From assembly GCA_036273675.1 (NCBI GenBank), contig DASUHD010000001.1, positions 27,652 to 91,651 on the forward strand: a stretch of DNA of 64,000 nt, written 5' to 3'. This stretch comes from DAHUXT01 sp036273675 (GTDB lineage Bacteria; Chloroflexota; Ktedonobacteria; Ktedonobacterales; JADMIN01). A model generated the notes under the pieces. It was not told the origin of the DNA and did no database searches. It saw only the letters and a list, made by a program, of their open reading frames with translations. Below, piece after piece: positions 16,498 to 24,675 of this stretch. The position numbers were made by a program, and so were the translations under genes. Position 1 is the stretch's first letter. Each line of letters opens with the position of its first letter.

Positions 16498-19008
16498 ATG
16501 GAGCTTGGTATTGTCAAGCCAGTAGGCATCGTCGAGCAGATGACGGGCGCCTATTTGGACTATTCGATGAGCGTCATCGTCAGTCGCGCGCTCCCGGATG
16601 TGCGCGATGGCCTGAAGCCAGTGCATCGTCGCGTGCTCTACGCGATGGAGAAGATGGGGCTTCAGTCGAATAAATCGTTTCGTAAATGCGCCGGTATCGT
16701 CGGCGAAGTGCTGAAAGAATACCATCCCCACGGCGATGTCGCCGTCTATGATACCCTCGTCCGCATGGCGCAGCCCTGGAACCTGCGCTACCCGCTGGTC
16801 ATGGGGCAAGGGAATTTTGGCAGCGTCGATGATGATCCAGCTGCCGCGATGAGATACACTGAAGCAAAGATGGCGGCCATCTCCAACGAGCTACTGGCCG
16901 ATATCGACCGCGACACCGTAGACTTCAGGCCCAACTATGACGGCCACAGCGAAGAGCCAGTGGTTTTGCCAGCGCGCCTGCCCAATCTGCTGCTCAACGG
17001 CGCGGCGGGCATCGCCGTCGGCATGGCTACTAACATCCCGCCGCACAACCTGCGCGAGATTTGCGATGGCATCGTCCACCTGATCGACCACACCGACGCC
17101 ACCACTGAGGATCTGATCCACATCATTCGCGGGCCAGACTTCCCGACTGGAGGCATCATCCAGGGGCGCGAGGGCATTCGCAGCGCCTACACCACCGGAC
17201 GCGGCCGTATCATCGTCCGGGCGAAGGTGCATACCGAAGAGAACGAGCGCGGGCGCATCGCCATCATCGTGACGGAGTTGCCGTATCAGGTCAACAAAGC
17301 CGAGCTGGTACGCAAGATCAGCGAGCTCGCGCGCGACAAGAAGATCGACGGCATCACCGGCGTCACCGATGAATCCGACCGGCAGGGCATCCGCGTCGTC
17401 ATCGAGCTTCGCCGCGACGCGCGCCATCTCTCGGTGCTCAACCAGCTCTTCAAGTTCACCGCGATGCAGACGACCTTTGGCGCGAACGTGCTGGCGCTGG
17501 TGGATAACCAGCCACGCACCCTGACCCTCAAGCAGATTCTGCAGCACTACATCAACTATCGCGAGCAGGTCATCACCCGGCGCGCAAAATTCGATCTGGC
17601 GAAGGCTGAGGCGCGCAAGCATATCCTCGAAGGCCTGTCGACCGCGCTGGATAACCTGGATGCCGTCATCGAGACCATCCGCCGGTCACAGAACCGCGAG
17701 ACCGCGTCGAGCAACCTCCAGACGCGCTTCAAGCTCAGCGAGGAGCAGGCCAAGGCCATCCTCGATATGCAGCTTGGACGCCTGGCTGCGCTCGAACGCC
17801 GCCGCATCCTGGACGAATTGACCGAGGTCAAGAAGACCATCTCGCGCCTGCAGAAGATCCTTGGCAATATCGCCGAGGTGCGCGCGCTTATCAAAGAGGA
17901 CCTGGCCGACCTGAAGGAGAAGTACGGCGACCCGCGCCGCACCGAAATCGTTGATACTGAGGCCACCGATTTCACCGAGGAAGACCTCATCCCCAACGAT
18001 GAGGTGGTTGTCATGCTGACGCAGAACGGCTACGTCAAGCGCATGGCTACTGGCCAGTATCGCGCGCAGCGGCGTGGCGGACGCGGCAGTCGCGGCATGA
18101 CGACGCACGAAGACGACGCTGTGGGCCATCTACTGGCCGTGCGCGCGCACGATTCGCTGCTCTTCTTCACCAATCGTGGGCGTGTCTTCCAGCTCAAAGC
18201 CTACGGGCTGCCCGATGTCGGGCGCAACGCCAAGGGCGATCATATCCGCAACCTGATCGGCATCGATCAGAACGAGACCGTCACCGCTGTCGTCAGCGTG
18301 CCGAAGTTCGTCGCGCGCGACTATATGGTGATGGCCACCCGGCGCGGTGAGGTCAAGAAGACCAGCCTCGACGAGTTCGCCGTCGTGCGCAGCCTCGGCC
18401 TGATCGCAATGGACCTGGAGCCAGGCGACGAGTTGATCGGCGCGCGGCTGGTTGGCGCGGACGATCAGGTGTTGCTGGCGACTGAGCACGGGCAGGCGAT
18501 CCGCTTCGAGGTGCAGGAGTTGCGGTCGGCGTCGCGGACGAGCGGCGGCGTGCGCGGCATCCGGCTCGACGAAAGTGATAACGTCGTCTCGCTCTGCGCC
18601 ATCATCCCAGACTCCGAGCTGCTTGTCGTCACGACCCGAGGCTACGGCAAACGCACGCCAATCGGCGAGTATCCGACGCATGGGCGCGGCGGCGGCGGCA
18701 TCATCACCGCCCGCCTGACCGACAAGACTGGCAAGCTGGCGGCGGCGCGCATCCTCACCGAAGAGGATCGCGACCTGATGATTGTCTCCGCCGAGGGTAC
18801 CGTCATCCGCACCGACTGGCACACAGTGGCCCAGAGCGGCCGCCCCACCCAGGGTGTGCGGCTGATGAACATGGGTGGAGCGGGTGATCGGGTCGTCGCC
18901 ATTACGACGATGAAGGGCGACGAGGACGAGGTCATGCCGCTCTCGATGTGGGATGGCAACGACGGCGAGGATGATACAGAAGACACCGAAGACACCAGCG
19001 GGAAATAG
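16498..19008 (+). CDS. gyrA: DNA gyrase subunit A
   Basis: The 836-residue product has the whole GyrA plan: N-terminal breakage-reunion domain with the catalytic Tyr120 in AAAMRYTEAKM, the tower and coiled coil to about 510, and a C-terminal beta-pinwheel that contains a GyrA-box (QRRGGRGSRG, near 548), the mark that separates GyrA from ParC. GyrA cuts and rejoins DNA to introduce negative supercoils together with GyrB, which is not in this window. The quinolone-determining region reads HPHGDVAVYD: Val81 stands where Escherichia coli has Ser83, while the Asp87 equivalent (Asp85) is kept. I chose ATG 16498 because GGGAGGT lies eleven bases before it; a GTG at 16459 has none. The C-terminus is strongly acidic. 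A terminator follows. Confidence 0.95.
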   Translation: MELGIVKPVGIVEQMTGAYLDYSMSVIVSRALPDVRDGLKPVHRRVLYAMEKMGLQSNKSFRKCAGIVGEVLKEYHPHGDVAVYDTLVRMAQPWNLRYPLVMGQGNFGSVDDDPAAAMRYTEAKMAAISNELLADIDRDTVDFRPNYDGHSEEPVVLPARLPNLLLNGAAGIAVGMATNIPPHNLREICDGIVHLIDHTDATTEDLIHIIRGPDFPTGGIIQGREGIRSAYTTGRGRIIVRAKVHTEENERGRIAIIVTELPYQVNKAELVRKISELARDKKIDGITGVTDESDRQGIRVVIELRRDARHLSVLNQLFKFTAMQTTFGANVLALVDNQPRTLTLKQILQHYINYREQVITRRAKFDLAKAEARKHILEGLSTALDNLDAVIETIRRSQNRETASSNLQTRFKLSEEQAKAILDMQLGRLAALERRRILDELTEVKKTISRLQKILGNIAEVRALIKEDLADLKEKYGDPRRTEIVDTEATDFTEEDLIPNDEVVVMLTQNGYVKRMATGQYRAQRRGGRGSRGMTTHEDDAVGHLLAVRAHDSLLFFTNRGRVFQLKAYGLPDVGRNAKGDHIRNLIGIDQNETVTAVVSVPKFVARDYMVMATRRGEVKKTSLDEFAVVRSLGLIAMDLEPGDELIGARLVGADDQVLLATEHGQAIRFEVQELRSASRTSGGVRGIRLDESDNVVSLCAIIPDSELLVVTTRGYGKRTPIGEYPTHGRGGGGIITARLTDKTGKLAAARILTEEDRDLMIVSAEGTVIRTDWHTVAQSGRPTQGVRLMNMGGAGDRVVAITTMKGDEDEVMPLSMWDGNDGEDDTEDTEDTSGK

Positions 19009-19022
19009 CCGCCCGCTAACCA

Positions 19023-19064
19023 CGATTCCCCTTCTCTGCTCATTGGCGAAGGGGAGTCGTTCTT
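19023..19064 (+). terminator. Intrinsic terminator of gyrA
   Basis: CGATTCCCCTTC (19023-19034) pairs with GAAGGGGAGTCG (19048-19059), followed by TTCTTTT. It lies 15 bases after the gyrA stop. Confidence 0.8.
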
Positions 19065-19169
19065 TTGCTCACTTTTACCTTTGCGGCCAGCATAAGCTGT
19101 GAGATATACTCACTCTGAACTCGTCGTATTCGTGTCGGGTGTTGTGATATAGAAGGGCTGAACGTTTCC

Positions 19170-19475
19170 ATGATTCGGCATGAGGTCATCCTGCGCATCA
19201 AGCCAGAAATTACCCGTGAGGTGATTGATCGCACGCTGGGTGAGGTACGTGAACTGCTCATGAGCATCTCCGGGGTAGAGCGCGTGCTCTACGGCGTGAA
19301 CAACGCGCCCGCATACCGTCACGCGATGCTGGTGGTTGAGGTGTCGGACGAGACGGCCCTCCAGCGTTTCACGCGCCATCCACAGCACCGGCGCGCTGTG
19401 CAGCAAGTAAGCCGCATGGCGGAGTCATCGGCGGTAGGCAGCTACCTGGTCGGGTCGGAGCATCAAACAAGCTGA
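19170..19475 (+). CDS. Dabb (stress-responsive alpha/beta barrel) protein
   Basis: A 101-residue protein that opens with MIRHEVILRIKPEITREVID, the first strand and helix of Dabb domains, and ends with strand and helix blocks (HAMLVVEVSDETALQRF, HPQHRRAVQQV) typical of that family. The HPxH-like element is the family's conserved feature. Bacterial Dabb proteins are small dimers of largely unknown function. The distance from gyrA (161 bases with a terminator between) suggests its own transcript. A strong terminator follows directly. Confidence 0.8.
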   Translation: MIRHEVILRIKPEITREVIDRTLGEVRELLMSISGVERVLYGVNNAPAYRHAMLVVEVSDETALQRFTRHPQHRRAVQQVSRMAESSAVGSYLVGSEHQTS

Positions 19476-19510
19476 GATTCATCGTTCGTCAGATGATAGA
19501 TGCGTAACGA

Positions 19511-19540
19511 GAGCCGTGGCCAGGCGCCGCGGCTCTTTTC
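19511..19540 (+). terminator. Intrinsic terminator
   Basis: GAGCCGTGGC (19511-19520) pairs with GCCGCGGCTC (19526-19535), one G-T pair, five-base loop, then TTTTC. It ends the Dabb gene. Confidence 0.8.
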
Positions 19541-19608
19541 GTTGCCTGACGCGTGATGCTTCTGAGTAGCCACACTATGATGTCAATTCAGGGCAAGAGA
19601 AGTGAGTA

Positions 19609-20865
19609 TCACATGGGCTCGTGGCGGTCCATGGTATCTGGGGTCTGAGGTTGCATCGGCGGCTGAGTGGGCAGCGGAGCAGTTATCTGTTTCATCTCGC
19701 GCCGCCTATCGTCCTCCCACGTCCTGCGTTCCGGTTCTGGTTCCGGTTTCGGGAGCATTGAGCGATGGCGCGCCTCGACGTAGCTCATGATCGCCTCGCG
19801 ACTGATCATACCGACGACACGCCCATGCTGCGCGACCGGCAACTGATTCATATCCCGGCCAGACACGAGTGGCAGCACGAAGGTCAGGCTCTCCTCAGGG
19901 GCAACAGCCCGCAGACGCGCCAGCGGGATCATCACATTGCCAACGGGCATCTCTTCCCAGTGGCTTCGCGGGATGCGCTCCACATCGGCCGCCGTAATCA
20001 GCCCAACCACCTGCTCCCGCTGCACCACCGGAACCGTTCGCACGCCCGGCGGCAGAAAATTCTCCACGAACTCCTGCAATGACATCGTCGGCGGCGCACT
20101 CAACGCGACAGGCCGCATAGCGTCCGCTACCCGCACGTCACGGAGCATCGTTTTCAGCGCGACCGACGCGTCGGCGCTCCGTGCGGCGGTCAGCAGGAAC
20201 CAGCCTATGAAGCCGAGCCAGACCCCACTAAAGAGATTTCCGCCCAGGGCCTGCACAATGCCCCAGAAGATGAAGAGAACTGCGATGACCTGGCCCAGAC
20301 GCGCGGCCCAATGCGTGGATCTGCGCAGGTCGCCTGTTACCCTCCAGATGATGGCGCGCAGCACGCGGCCACCATCCAGCGGGAAGCCGGGAATGAGATT
20401 GAGCAACCCAAGCAGCACGTTGGCCAGTCCTATATACGTCAGAATCGCCGCCGGAAGCGCGCTGTATCCAGACACCACGAACGCCAGCAGCCAGAATGCC
20501 GTACCGATGATGAGGCTGACGACAGGTCCGATGGCCGCCACCAGAAACTCCGTACCCGCGCTACGCGGCGCGCTGTCGAGATCAGAGACACCGCCGAAGA
20601 TGAACAGCGTGACGCTCTTGACCGGGAGTCCACAGGCGCGCGCCACCAGGACATGCGCCAGCTCGTGAGTCAGCACCGAGGCAAAGAGCAGGATGGCCGC
20701 GCTGAAGCCGAGAATGTAGTAGACGCCAGGACTAAGCCCTTGAATGGCCTCTGGAAACCACCCAGCGGCCAGGGAGATAGTCGCGAGAACGAGGATGATG
20801 AGCCAGCCATAGTTGATATCTATGCGCATCCCAGCAATCGAGCCGACGTGAATCGAACCTTGCAT
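19609..20865 (-). CDS. Site-2 protease family protein with CBS domains
   Basis: A 418-residue membrane metalloprotease of family M50 (rip3/SpoIVFB-like). About six membrane spans lie in residues 18-235. The zinc-binding HELAH is at 67-71, and the third ligand Asp164 is in NLIPGFPLDGG. Two CBS motifs follow at about 240-370 (ADAMRPVALSAPPTMSL, then GNVMIPLARLRAVAPEESL), which may bind adenine nucleotides and adjust activity. A proline- and acid-rich tail ends the protein. Such proteases cut transmembrane proteins such as anti-sigma factors within the membrane. The ATG follows a GGGAGGGGGAG site. No obvious substrate gene is next to it. Confidence 0.9.
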   Translation of the reverse strand: MQGSIHVGSIAGMRIDINYGWLIILVLATISLAAGWFPEAIQGLSPGVYYILGFSAAILLFASVLTHELAHVLVARACGLPVKSVTLFIFGGVSDLDSAPRSAGTEFLVAAIGPVVSLIIGTAFWLLAFVVSGYSALPAAILTYIGLANVLLGLLNLIPGFPLDGGRVLRAIIWRVTGDLRRSTHWAARLGQVIAVLFIFWGIVQALGGNLFSGVWLGFIGWFLLTAARSADASVALKTMLRDVRVADAMRPVALSAPPTMSLQEFVENFLPPGVRTVPVVQREQVVGLITAADVERIPRSHWEEMPVGNVMIPLARLRAVAPEESLTFVLPLVSGRDMNQLPVAQHGRVVGMISREAIMSYVEARHRSMLPKPEPEPERRTWEDDRRREMKQITAPLPTQPPMQPQTPDTMDRHEPM

Positions 20866-20992
20866 CGACTCCCCCTCCCCTCACTACACGCACAGCCGAA
20901 ACAGGTGATCCAGACGAGCGACTTCCAGGAGCGCAAGGAGCGTGCCGCCAGACAGAAGTGCCATCGGGCGCATTAAGCCGCTGGCGGTGTAT

Positions 20993-20998
20993 TATACT
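20993..20998 (+). promoter_or_regulatory. Putative -10 element placing transcription start at the capA-like ATG
   Basis: TATACT at 20993-20998 ends six bases before the ATG at 21005, with no ribosome site between. This is the arrangement expected for a leaderless mRNA. The -35 region is weak. Confidence 0.4.
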
Positions 20999-21004
20999 CG
21001 CAGC

Positions 21005-22045
21005 ATGTCTAAACAGCCCAACAATACGACGCCTCATCAACCAGCGCTCACCCGGCGCGATCTCTTGCGCGCGGGTCTGGGCGTGGCTGGCGCGGGCTTG
21101 CTGGCGGGCTGTGGCGTCAGCGCCGCGCACTCCAGACCACCAGCGCCTATACCAACCTCAACCATCATGCCGTCGCCCACACCAGATACGCGGCCCGTGA
21201 GTGTGGTCATCACGGGCGATATCATGATGGCGCGGGCAGTGGGAGCGCGCATCAAAGCTGGCGCCAGCGATAGCCTCTTCCCATTCGCCGACACCGCGGA
21301 TGTGCTCAAGAGCCACGACCTGCGCATCGGCAACCTGGAATGCGTCGTCTCGACGCTCGGCAGCCCCCAGCCCAAGACGTATACCTTCGAGGCGCCCCTA
21401 CGGGCCTTTGAGCGTCTGCGCGCGGCGGGCTTCCAGATCGTCTCGGTGGCGAACAACCACAGCGGCGACTATGGGAAAGCCGCCTTCAGCGACATGCTGG
21501 CCCACCTGCCCACGTATGGTATCACGCCCGTCGGCGGCGGCGCGAACCGCACCGAGGCGCACCGGCTGGTGACCTATCAGGTGCGAAGTACGAAGATTGG
21601 CATCCTGGCGTATTGTGAGATCGAGCCGTCCAGCTTTGCCGCAACCGCGACCACCCCCGGTCATGCCTGGCTGGAGGCCACCCCGATGAAGCAGGATATC
21701 GCCGCCGCGCGTTCGCAGGTAGACTTCCTTATCGTCTTCACCCACTGGGGCGTTGAGTATGTACTCCAGGAAAATGCTCATCAGCAGTATATGGCGCGCC
21801 TCGCCGTGGATGCGGGAGCGGACCTCGTCGTGGGGGCGCATCCGCATGTCATCGAGCCGTACGAGGTCTATCACGGGAAGCCCATCATCTACAGCCTGGG
21901 CAACTTTGTCTTTGACGAGATGCCGGGTGTCACGAGCCTCTGCAACGTCCTCTCCTTCACCGTGCAAGGCTCGCGCCTGCTCGACTGGAAGCTGCGCGGC
22001 GCCCGCATTGTCTTTTCCACGGGCGCCCCGGTGTGGAATAGCTGA
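21005..22045 (+). CDS. CapA-family lipoprotein (PGA_cap metallophosphatase-like)
   Basis: A 346-residue protein. Residues 14-40 form a signal peptide with RRDLLRAGLG, which resembles a twin-arginine signal, and a lipobox LAGC, so it should be a lipid-anchored surface protein. The rest is the PGA_cap/CapA fold of the calcineurin-like superfamily: VVITGDIMM, IGNLECVVS, SVANNHSGDYG, IVFTHWGVEY, GAHPHVIEPYE and SLGNFVFDE are in the right order and supply the metal-ligand Asp, Asn and His residues. Members take part in poly-gamma-glutamate or other surface polymer handling; with no pgs genes nearby the substrate is open. The ATG at 21005 is preferred; an upstream GTG at 20942 would bury the signal peptide. 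Confidence 0.85.
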   Translation: MSKQPNNTTPHQPALTRRDLLRAGLGVAGAGLLAGCGVSAAHSRPPAPIPTSTIMPSPTPDTRPVSVVITGDIMMARAVGARIKAGASDSLFPFADTADVLKSHDLRIGNLECVVSTLGSPQPKTYTFEAPLRAFERLRAAGFQIVSVANNHSGDYGKAAFSDMLAHLPTYGITPVGGGANRTEAHRLVTYQVRSTKIGILAYCEIEPSSFAATATTPGHAWLEATPMKQDIAAARSQVDFLIVFTHWGVEYVLQENAHQQYMARLAVDAGADLVVGAHPHVIEPYEVYHGKPIIYSLGNFVFDEMPGVTSLCNVLSFTVQGSRLLDWKLRGARIVFSTGAPVWNS

Positions 22046-22066
22046 AACAGCGCTCTTCGATACTGC

Positions 22067-22447
22067 TCATGTATTCGCGTGGCGGCGAGAGCGCCGGAGC
22101 GCCTCTACGATAACGTCAGCAGGAGGATGCGGCGCATAGTGACCATCTTCTTGCAGGTATAGACGGCACATGATCGAGGGCGTAGCTGACGTCGGAGGGG
22201 GGCTAATATCCACACCGTTGATGCGGATGGTGGGCGAGCCAAAGAAACGATTCCGCTGGGCTGCTTCTTCCGTCTCCACAGCGATCACCACAATCTCCGA
22301 CGCGATAGCCTCTGCCCGCAGCACATCACGTAAGAGAGCGAGCGCCGCCGGGGCATTCGGGCAGGAGGCAAAGTACAAAAATTCGATGTGGGGAGAGTTG
22401 ATGTCGCCGTTTTGGACACTTGATGTTTCTTCCCCGTTAGCACTCAT
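22067..22447 (-). CDS. Thioredoxin-like protein of the DF/alkylmercury-lyase-associated type
   Basis: A 126-residue protein with the pattern FLYFASCPNAPAAL ... FFGSPTIRINGVDI. This is the layout of small thioredoxin-fold proteins often found beside mercury or arsenic genes: one Cys before Pro in the first loop, then the conserved GSPT cis-proline and a DG/NG turn. Only one Cys is present in the active loop (SCPN), so it cannot form the usual CxxC disulfide. The ATG has an AAAGGAG site. It follows the MerR-type gene (22518) and has a MerR-type promoter between, which points to metal-induced expression. The metal is not known. Confidence 0.7.
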   Translation of the reverse strand: MSANGEETSSVQNGDINSPHIEFLYFASCPNAPAALALLRDVLRAEAIASEIVVIAVETEEAAQRNRFFGSPTIRINGVDISPPPTSATPSIMCRLYLQEDGHYAPHPPADVIVEALRRSRRHANT

Positions 22448-22489
22448 CGGTAGGCTCCTTTCTCTCCTTCCCGCGAAGGTCCTATTTGG

Positions 22490-22521
22490 AGCCTACACCT
22501 TCTCCCTGAAGAGAAGGTCAA
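22490..22521 (-). promoter_or_regulatory. MerR-type promoter/operator
   Basis: On the minus strand, -35 TTGACC (22516-22521) and -10 TAGGCT (22490-22495) are 20 bases apart, the overlong spacer typical of MerR-controlled promoters. Between them lies a perfect 8-bp inverted repeat (ACCTTCTC/GAGAAGGT, 22497-22518) with a six-base centre. The TTGACCTTC...GAAGGT layout resembles the E. coli copA promoter. The -35 overlaps the stop codon of the MerR-type gene. It drives the thioredoxin-like gene, whose start is 43 bases downstream of the -10. Confidence 0.75.
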
Positions 22522-22952
22522 GTGATGATGGAACGATCTGGTTCAAAAACCAGACATATCGAGGAGCTATCCGCGCATTCAGGCTCAACCTCCACCGCCA
22601 CTCGTGCAAGTTGAACCATATCCTGGCGCAGCGCCGCCAGTTCCGCGATGCGCGCTTCGATCTCTCGCGCCTTCGCCTCCGCGAGCGAGCGGACATGGCG
22701 ACATGGCGGCATACCGCTCTCGCGCACCGCGATAATGCTGGCGATCTCATGTAGCGACCAGCCCAGGTGTTGCGCGCGACGAATGAAGGCCAGTCGCTCG
22801 GCGTCCCGCTCACTATACAGGCGATAGCCTGCCGCTGTCCGGGCGGAAGGGATGAGTAGCCCGATACGTTCGTAGAAGCGGAGCGTCCGCGGATTGATGT
22901 CGTGCATCCGCGCCAGTTGGCCGATTGTCAGCGTATGTGTCTCGTGAACCAT
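22518..22952 (-). CDS. MerR-family metal-responsive regulator
   Basis: A 144-residue regulator with all parts of a heavy-metal MerR: HTH at residues 9-50 (TIGQLARMHDINPRTLRFYER, GLLIPSARTAAGYRLYSERD), helix pair to about 78, dimer helix to 120, and Cys84, Cys126 and Cys133. The last two flank a six-residue loop in the position of the metal-binding loop of CueR/ZntR/MerR. It twists overlong promoters into activity when metal binds. The start at 22952 is chosen because GAGGAGG lies upstream; a longer frame to 23036 adds 28 unconserved residues. The operator at 22490-22521 lies at its 3' end and controls the next gene. Confidence 0.88.
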   Translation of the reverse strand: MVHETHTLTIGQLARMHDINPRTLRFYERIGLLIPSARTAAGYRLYSERDAERLAFIRRAQHLGWSLHEIASIIAVRESGMPPCRHVRSLAEAKAREIEARIAELAALRQDMVQLARVAVEVEPECADSSSICLVFEPDRSIIT

Positions 22953-23132
22953 CTGGCAGACCTCCTCAATCTCACGCCCAGAGATGACGCGCGTGCTCCG
23001 CACGCGGTGATGGCCACCATAGTCACTCTGTCTCATGTGGAAGGTTTATGTCCAGGGTGTGTTGGTAGAAACTTCAATCGAAACCCAGCGACGATGAAGG
23101 AGTTGGCGCCCTAGCGCGTGGAAAACAAAGGT

Positions 23133-23157
23133 AGCCCGGCGAAAAATCCACCGGGCT
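23133..23157 (-). terminator. Intrinsic terminator
   Basis: AGCCCGG (23133-23139) pairs with CCGGGCT (23151-23157). Read on the minus strand the stem is followed by ACCTTTGTTTTCC. It closes the two-gene unit 24408-23186. Confidence 0.7.
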
Positions 23158-23185
23158 GAACAGCATGGGCTGCTATTGCGCGCGA

Positions 23186-23854
23186 TCAGTTCGTGAAGAT
23201 GCGGAAGATGTTACGGCCCTTGCCGTCATCGTCGCCCTGCTGCTGCTGACCGCCCTGGCCGTTCTGATTCCAGCCCTGGCCGCCGCCGCTCACGCTGGGT
23301 ACCGGCGCGGTGGGGCTTTCCTCGGCATAACCGCCACGGGGCGCGGCGCCGCCGCTGCGATTCCAGTCAGGCGAGTTGCCAGCGCTGGCGCCATTCGCCG
23401 CGCTACGCGCCGGAGCGCCAGACGGCGCCGGAGCCGAGCCAGAGGTCGCCAGCCGCTCGTGGTCGATCCAGTCGTATGCGCCGCCAAGCGCGTGCTCGCA
23501 CCAGGTCGAGTAATCTTTCGGGGCGAGGCCCGTGCGCTCGAAGTGATCCAGCCGCCGCATGGTCAGCATCAGCCAGTCTTCGCCCTGCTCCACCATCCGG
23601 TCGAGCAGATCCATTCCGGTCACGCCGCTGCGCTGCAACCGCTCGATGGCGGCAAGCTCATTGGGTGACGGGCGGAACCCGGCCTCTTTCGCGTCATTTT
23701 CCCGCAATTCCGAGCGCAGGCCAGCCGTCGTCCGGTCCAGTTCGCTCGTGACACGCTCCACATACCAGGACATGTAGCTTTCTGAGACCTGCTGCATCGC
23801 CTGGAGCGGGATTTGCTCATAAATCTTCGTAACCGCTGTTGGATCGGAAGCCAT
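23186..23854 (-). CDS. Unknown protein with helical domain and Gly/Gln-rich tail
   Basis: A 222-residue protein. Residues 1-135 are helical and contain repeated aromatic and charged stretches (SESYMSWYVERVTSELD; GEDWLMLTMRRLDHFERTG). Residues about 135-212 are low in complexity (Ala/Ser/Pro, then Gly/Gln/Asn with an Asp run). It closes with GRNIFRIFTN, a short hydrophobic tip. I recognise no family. There is no signal peptide or membrane span. The ATG at 23854 (GAAGG eleven bases upstream) is better spaced than a GTG three codons earlier. It follows the next gene by 26 bases, so the two form an operon with promoter 24597-24625 and terminator 23133. Confidence 0.6.
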   Translation of the reverse strand: MASDPTAVTKIYEQIPLQAMQQVSESYMSWYVERVTSELDRTTAGLRSELRENDAKEAGFRPSPNELAAIERLQRSGVTGMDLLDRMVEQGEDWLMLTMRRLDHFERTGLAPKDYSTWCEHALGGAYDWIDHERLATSGSAPAPSGAPARSAANGASAGNSPDWNRSGGAAPRGGYAEESPTAPVPSVSGGGQGWNQNGQGGQQQQGDDDGKGRNIFRIFTN

Positions 23855-23880
23855 TGTTTCCACAACCTTCGCTTCTCAGC

Positions 23881-24408
23881 CTAATCATCATCCCGCTGAC
23901 GTTGCCACCAGCCAGACACTGAATCACTGGTGGGCTGCGCCGAGCCCGTGGAGGAGGCTCCGCCAGGCGCTTTGGCCTCGCGCGCGCGCGAAAGTTCGCG
24001 CATCTGCTCCATCGGGTCACTGGGCATCTGCTCCGCCCGCGCCAGCAAACTCGCAACGACTTCCTCGTTCCCGGCGGAAGGCGCGGCCGCCGGAGTGGCG
24101 GCGCTCACCGGAGCGCGCGTTGCGCTAGAGGCAGCCGCTGGAGCGCTAACCGCGGGCCGACGTTGGTCCGGGTCTGAATCCAGTGCTGGCATCGCAGCCT
24201 TGATGACGTCAATGTTGCTGAGCTTGTGGCCCGCGCTGGTGTAGCTCAACAGCGCCGTTACAATTGGATTGTCCAGGTCTGGCAGGGAGGTCGTTTTCGC
24301 GGGCGCCATTTTCTGGACGCGCGCGCGCTCCTGCTCCAGCGTGTTAATCTGATCACGCAGGCGCCGGCCGATCTCCTGATGATGCAGCCATTGCTTGTAC
24401 TTGCCCAT
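23881..24408 (-). CDS. Unknown protein with coiled-coil start and Ala/Pro-rich middle
   Basis: A 175-residue protein. The first 35 residues (MGKYKQWLHHQEIGRRLRDQI and on) form a short amphipathic or coiled-coil helix, followed by a helical block to about 85. Then comes about 50 residues of Ala/Pro/Ser/Thr, a helix (NEEVVASLLARAEQMPSDPMEQM) and an acidic end. No family recognised. The start at 24408 follows GGGGAAG; the frame extends 66 codons further upstream, but that part is Cys/Arg-rich and non-coding in character. It is the first gene of the pair with 23186. Both proteins carry a helical head and a disordered tail, so they may work together. Confidence 0.6.
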   Translation of the reverse strand: MGKYKQWLHHQEIGRRLRDQINTLEQERARVQKMAPAKTTSLPDLDNPIVTALLSYTSAGHKLSNIDVIKAAMPALDSDPDQRRPAVSAPAAASSATRAPVSAATPAAAPSAGNEEVVASLLARAEQMPSDPMEQMRELSRAREAKAPGGASSTGSAQPTSDSVSGWWQRQRDDD

Positions 24409-24596
24409 GCTGTCTTCCCCGCTTGATCTGTTCGATCTGTTGGGAGCATGCCGGGCGCATTGCCCGATCTGCTCGACGTGCTGTGACCGGACCGGGCCAT
24501 GCCCGCGACGCCTGCCACCACACATGCACACGGAACTGCAATCCGCCGACGTTAGCGCCGACAAGAAGTGCATGTCCGGCCACCCCGGACCGCGCC

Positions 24597-24625
24597 AGTA
24601 TATCATAGCGTGCGGACTACAACAA
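24597..24625 (-). promoter_or_regulatory. Sigma70-type promoter of the two-gene unit 24408-23186
   Basis: On the minus strand, -35 TTGTTG (24620-24625) and -10 TATACT (24597-24602) lie 17 bases apart. The untranslated leader would be about 180 bases. Confidence 0.6.
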
Positions 24626-24675
24626 CAAATTTCTCGCAGCGCTACCCGTTCAGGCTACTCTTCAGTCGGTGTAGC

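Noticed and set aside
16498..19008. Topoisomerase IV subunit ParC
   Set aside because: A GyrA-box (QRRGGRGSRG) is present in the C-terminal domain.
18130..19023. Minus-strand frame of 297 codons opposite gyrA
   Set aside because: Complementary to conserved gyrA sequence and rich in His/Asp/Ala without any motif.
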